From: CAYOUV01 sp964407265
GTDB taxonomy: Bacteria; Chloroflexota; Anaerolineae; Anaerolineales; Villigracilaceae
Length of the DNA stretch: 64,000 bases
Direction: 5' to 3'
Assembly (NCBI GenBank): GCA_964407265.1
Contig: CAYOUV010000005.1
Coordinates: 18,886 to 82,885, forward strand
The notes below the pieces were generated by a model. The model was not told the DNA's origin. It was given only the letters and a program-made list of their open reading frames with translations, and did not search any database. Positions 60,494 through 64,000 of the stretch are shown here, piece after piece; position 1 is the first letter of the stretch, and each line of letters begins with the position of its first letter. Position numbers and translations under genes: made by a program.

Positions 60494-60964
60494 ATGTTGA
60501 CCCAATTACCTGAAGAAGCTCAAACCTATTTGTTTTTAGACGCACAGAAAAGGGACCCGGTAACCGCTAGGCGCGTCTATTTGCTGCGCATACTGTGGCA
60601 AGAGAGATACCTTACCCGTCAGGGACTTATCGACCGGGTAGAGACACTCATGCGGTATGCCTGTTTTGGTGAAAAGAGTTGGAAAGATAATTTCTATCGC
60701 GACATGCGCGTTGTGAAAGCTGCGCTGAAACAAGCCGGGTACGCAATGAAATATAGCCGTAAAAGTGAACAACCAGGATACTTTTTTGCGGGGAAACCAG
60801 CGCTCCACCCCAATCTAGAAAAAGCGCTTGTAGCTGCGCTCAACGAGTTAGACCCACACCAAATAGAAATTTACAAAAACATTTCTCCATCCCAAAAATT
60901 TTTTCAAGCCTGTTCAATTACAAATCTTGCTAAAAAGGTATCAATTAGCAGGGAGAAATCATGA
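60494..60964 (+). CDS. unrecognised protein, first gene of a two-gene nucleotidyltransferase module
   Basis: 156 residues, basic and helical. DPVTARRVYLLRILWQERYL, TRQGLIDRVETLMRYACFGE and FYRDMRVVKAALKQAGYAMK look like a winged-helix or helix-turn-helix DNA-binding region by pattern. It overlaps the nucleotidyltransferase gene by ATGA and is preceded by a palindromic operator. The usual order antitoxin-toxin suggests it is the regulator/antitoxin (inference). I do not recognise a named family. Confidence 0.78.
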   Translation: MLTQLPEEAQTYLFLDAQKRDPVTARRVYLLRILWQERYLTRQGLIDRVETLMRYACFGEKSWKDNFYRDMRVVKAALKQAGYAMKYSRKSEQPGYFFAGKPALHPNLEKALVAALNELDPHQIEIYKNISPSQKFFQACSITNLAKKVSISREKS

Positions 60965-61563
60965 GTCGGGATTACTTGAGTTTCGAAAACTTTCTAAAGA
61001 TGATCTTGTCTGTATTAGATCGAGCCGGTATTGAATATATGATCGGAGGCGCAGTCGCAGCCTGGGCATGGGGCGAGCCCAGGTCTACCCAGGATTTGGA
61101 TATGGTTATCCATTTGAGGAAGGAAAAAATACAACGTTTGTCTAAGGAGCTTGAAAGAGTCGAGATCTACCTTCCGCCCGAGGTTATTTTGGAAACCGTT
61201 CAAGAAACCAGATCAGATCTTCCTATTAATGCCATTCATGGGGCCAGCGGTTATAAAGCAGAGATGTTTCTGCTTCGCGAAACGGATGAGTTTCGCAAGC
61301 TTGCATTCCAGCGCAGAGTCAAGGTGGACTTTGGATCTGAGGTGGGGGAAGTTTTCGTTCACACTCCTGAAGATTTAATTATATACAAAATGCTGTACTA
61401 CTCGCTGAGCCACCAAACCAAACACATCCGCGATATTGGCGCCATCATAGGAACGATGATGGATCGCCTGGATTATGAATATATACAAAAATGGGCAGGC
61501 AAAAAAAACCTGATTTCTATCTGGAATGCAATTCGAAATGAGATCAACTTGAAGGGTGAATGA
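60961..61563 (+). CDS. MNT/AbiEii-like nucleotidyltransferase
   Basis: 200 residues. MIGGAVAAWAWGEPRSTQDL with D45 and D47 (QDLDMVI) is the GG...DxD nucleotidyltransferase core; VKVDFGSEVGEVFVHTPEDL carries the third acidic residue. Shares size and motifs with AbiEii/MNT-type toxins that nucleotidylate tRNA or proteins. Located right beside a truncated comM fragment, which hints at insertion as a cassette. Target unknown. Confidence 0.87.
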   Translation: MSRDYLSFENFLKMILSVLDRAGIEYMIGGAVAAWAWGEPRSTQDLDMVIHLRKEKIQRLSKELERVEIYLPPEVILETVQETRSDLPINAIHGASGYKAEMFLLRETDEFRKLAFQRRVKVDFGSEVGEVFVHTPEDLIIYKMLYYSLSHQTKHIRDIGAIIGTMMDRLDYEYIQKWAGKKNLISIWNAIRNEINLKGE

Positions 61564-61671
61564 CGTAATGGTGGATTTGGATCTATCGAAGGGTAAGCCG
61601 GCCTGCTTGACCGCTGCCTGCACACACTGGCGGCTTGCCTGCACGGCATAGGAATAAACACGGGCGAGCAT
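61561..61671 (-). pseudogene. remnant of comM (Mg-chelatase-like ATPase) 5' end
   Basis: From an ATG at 61671 the frame reads MLARVYSYAV, the usual comM start, then jumps to VQASRQCVQAAVKQAGLPF, which matches a region about 40 residues further on in ComM (VQESxxRVxAAVKNAGxxFP). The frame then runs into the antisense of the nucleotidyltransferase gene. So both an internal deletion and loss of the rest are visible. Not functional. Confidence 0.6.
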
Positions 61672-61757
61672 GTGCTAAGTATAGGCCAGGATAGGGTTAA
61701 AGCCAATAAATGCCAGGGCTAACCAGGGGCCGGGGACTTTACTCCAGGCTCTTAGGA

Positions 61758-62741
61758 TCAAAGGTTTACTGGTTTACCAGTGCGAACCGATTCGAGCAGT
61801 GCCTGGATGGTGACCACGTTAGCACGGCTATCAGCCAGGCTAAGGAGCGGGGGCGTGTTGAGCAAGATCGCCTCAGCGATATCCTCCACTTCACCGATAT
61901 ATAGCTCTTGCCCTGGCACGCGGATCACCTCAGTCTTTTCCCCTCGCGTCAGATAAATCTTCTCATTTCGGCCCGGTTTGAACGGAACCGGAACGGACAG
62001 TGTCCCCGCAGCCCCAACAATTTCAATATGGGTGCGCAACGGCGAACGGAATCCGCTGTCGAACTGGGCGTATACATCTCCCGGGAAGCGCATCTGCCCG
62101 ATGAAAGTCTCGTCGGCCCCCCCCGGACCCGTGAGCTGCCAGCCAAACACCTCGACCGGTTCCACCCCGAGCAGCATGCGCATGTAACTGATCGGGTAAC
62201 AACCCACGTCCCAAATGCTGCCACCTCCCATATCTGCCTGTGTGCGGAAGTTACCCTGACGGGTCAGAACGAAAGTGAAGGCGCCCTTGATGAGTTGCAG
62301 CTGCCCCAAGACACCACTATCAACGATCTCTTTCACCTGCAGCGTCTGAGGATGGTGTCGGTACATAAAGGCCTCCGTCACCACCTTTTTATACTTGGCT
62401 GCCGCAACAGCGATGGCATCCACTTCGTTCGTCGTGGTCGCCAGCGGCTTCTCACACAACACGTGCTTGCCAGCCTGGACGGCTTTGATCGTCCACTCAG
62501 CATGCAGGCTGTTGGGCAATGAGTTATAGACGACATCAATCTCCTGGTCAGCCAGCATAGCCTCGTAGCTAGCATAAGCGCGTGGGACCTTCCACTTACG
62601 GGCGTAGGCTTCAGCGCTTTTTTGTGTTCGGCTGGCCACAGCAACCAGTTGATTGCGTTTGGAAGCGCGCAATGGCGGGATCAGGACCTGGTTGATGTGC
62701 GCAGTTCCTAAAAACCCCCATCGCAGCGGTTGTTGGCTCAC
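61758..62741 (-). CDS. Gfo/Idh/MocA family oxidoreductase (second)
   Basis: 327 residues from a GTG with AAGGAGG about 7 nt upstream. RWGFLGTAHINQVLIPPLRA Rossmann start, HVLCEKPLATT catalytic motif and GGGSIWDVGCYPISYMRMLL in the C-terminal domain. Close to the dihydrodiol dehydrogenase/xylose dehydrogenase branch. Lies 22 bp after the aldo/keto reductase stop region, same strand; both use NAD(P) sugars or ketones. Substrate unknown. Confidence 0.9.
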   Translation of the reverse strand: MSQQPLRWGFLGTAHINQVLIPPLRASKRNQLVAVASRTQKSAEAYARKWKVPRAYASYEAMLADQEIDVVYNSLPNSLHAEWTIKAVQAGKHVLCEKPLATTTNEVDAIAVAAAKYKKVVTEAFMYRHHPQTLQVKEIVDSGVLGQLQLIKGAFTFVLTRQGNFRTQADMGGGSIWDVGCYPISYMRMLLGVEPVEVFGWQLTGPGGADETFIGQMRFPGDVYAQFDSGFRSPLRTHIEIVGAAGTLSVPVPFKPGRNEKIYLTRGEKTEVIRVPGQELYIGEVEDIAEAILLNTPPLLSLADSRANVVTIQALLESVRTGKPVNL

Positions 62742-62763
62742 GAATCAACCTCCTTCGATTGAT

Positions 62764-63747
<984 letters not shown>

Positions 63748-63918
63748 GCTTCTCTCCTATATGATGTTCTTTACAGTTATTATACCGGGATAACCGAACC
63801 GATCATACTTCTCCATTTATCTTTTCAGCGGTCCATCCGGAAGGTCATGCAGGAAGGTGTCTCCCGCTACTACAATCAGCTATAATGTCCACATCTTGGG
63901 TTTTTTTCCTGAAATTCT

Positions 63919-64000
63919 ATGCGCAAATTATTCTCCCTCCTGGGCTGGACCCGCCACAGTTCCTACCTGCTAAGCGGCTTTTTGCTGGTCATCCTGTTGA
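63919..64000 (+). CDS. start of a membrane protein gene cut by the right edge
   Basis: 27 codons are visible: MRKLFSLLGWTRHSSYLLSG then FLLVILL. A basic start and a hydrophobic segment suggest a membrane protein such as an ABC exporter half, but this is not enough to assign. TATAAT lies at 63881-63886. No clear ribosome site. 63748-63918 otherwise shows nothing recognised. Confidence 0.45.
   Translation, partial: MRKLFSLLGWTRHSSYLLSGFLLVILL

Overview
The window looks like a chromosomal piece of an anaerobic, fermentative-to-respiring bacterium, most likely a Chloroflexota/Anaerolineae-type organism. This is inference from gene style: GPH and ABC sugar uptake without a local ATPase gene, Qmo/Hdr-type electron-transfer operons, MinD-ferredoxin ATPase pairs, PadR/DUF5320 genes and multihaem cytochromes. 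No rRNA, tRNA, CRISPR array or intact insertion sequence was seen.

Region 1 (1-16830, all + strand) is a long sugar-catabolism operon. It holds the end of a solute-binding protein gene, two ABC permeases, a GH1 beta-glucosidase, a glycerol-1-phosphate-dehydrogenase-like enzyme, a Gfo/Idh/MocA oxidoreductase, a PIG-L deacetylase, a GH4 glycosidase, a YdjC/ChbG deacetylase, two GPH symporters, a BadF/GlcNAc-kinase-type kinase, a DegT aminotransferase and two neutral-ceramidase-like proteins. Many genes overlap by 1-8 nt. The gene mix points to an amino- or N-acyl-containing glycoside rather than plain glucose.

Region 2 (16890-27170, all - strand) is a respiratory operon. In transcription order it encodes an ArsR regulator, a trihaem cytochrome, two YeeE/YedE half-transporters, a PsrA/PhsA-type molybdoenzyme, its FeS subunit, an NrfD subunit, cytochrome b, a multihaem cytochrome, a Rieske protein and an FmdE-like protein. 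The second YeeE half is read through an in-frame UGA at the usual GYCPGT cysteine, followed by a SECIS-like hairpin, so it is very probably a selenoprotein. A structured RNA resembling the molybdenum-cofactor riboswitch, with a terminator behind it, lies inside the operon just before the FmdE gene.

Region 3 (27171-38266, + strand) has an XRE-cupin regulator, a second trihaem cytochrome, then a PadR-controlled metal/FeS set (DUF5320, two NifX-like proteins, two MinD ATPases with ferredoxin inserts, a MIP18-type protein, a CGGC protein, a radical SAM protein), an ArsR-DUF364-TrmO set, a thioredoxin-VKOR fusion and a LysR regulator.

Region 4 (38331-44674, - strand) is a Qmo/Hdr-like sulfur-linked electron-transfer operon: ArsR, TusA, MvhD-like, QmoA-like, HdrA/QmoB-like, a small winged-helix protein, QmoC-like and DsrE.

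Region 5 (45309-54434, - strand) holds polyprenol-linked glycosyltransferases, a DoxX protein, a YedF-like DsrE protein, two radical SAM proteins and a methyltransferase. Region 6 (55030-59183) encodes a large LysM/CARDB surface protein and a related lipoprotein. Region 7 (59184-64000) is a patchy area with gene remnants (phosphodiester glycosidase, comM), a two-gene nucleotidyltransferase module with its own palindromic operator, another Gfo/Idh oxidoreductase, an aldo/keto reductase and the start of a gene cut by the right edge.

The strongest theme is sulfur/selenium chemistry: a Sec-containing YeeE/YedE, a YedF-like protein, TusA, DsrE, a sulfur-type molybdoenzyme and a Qmo-like complex within 35 kb.
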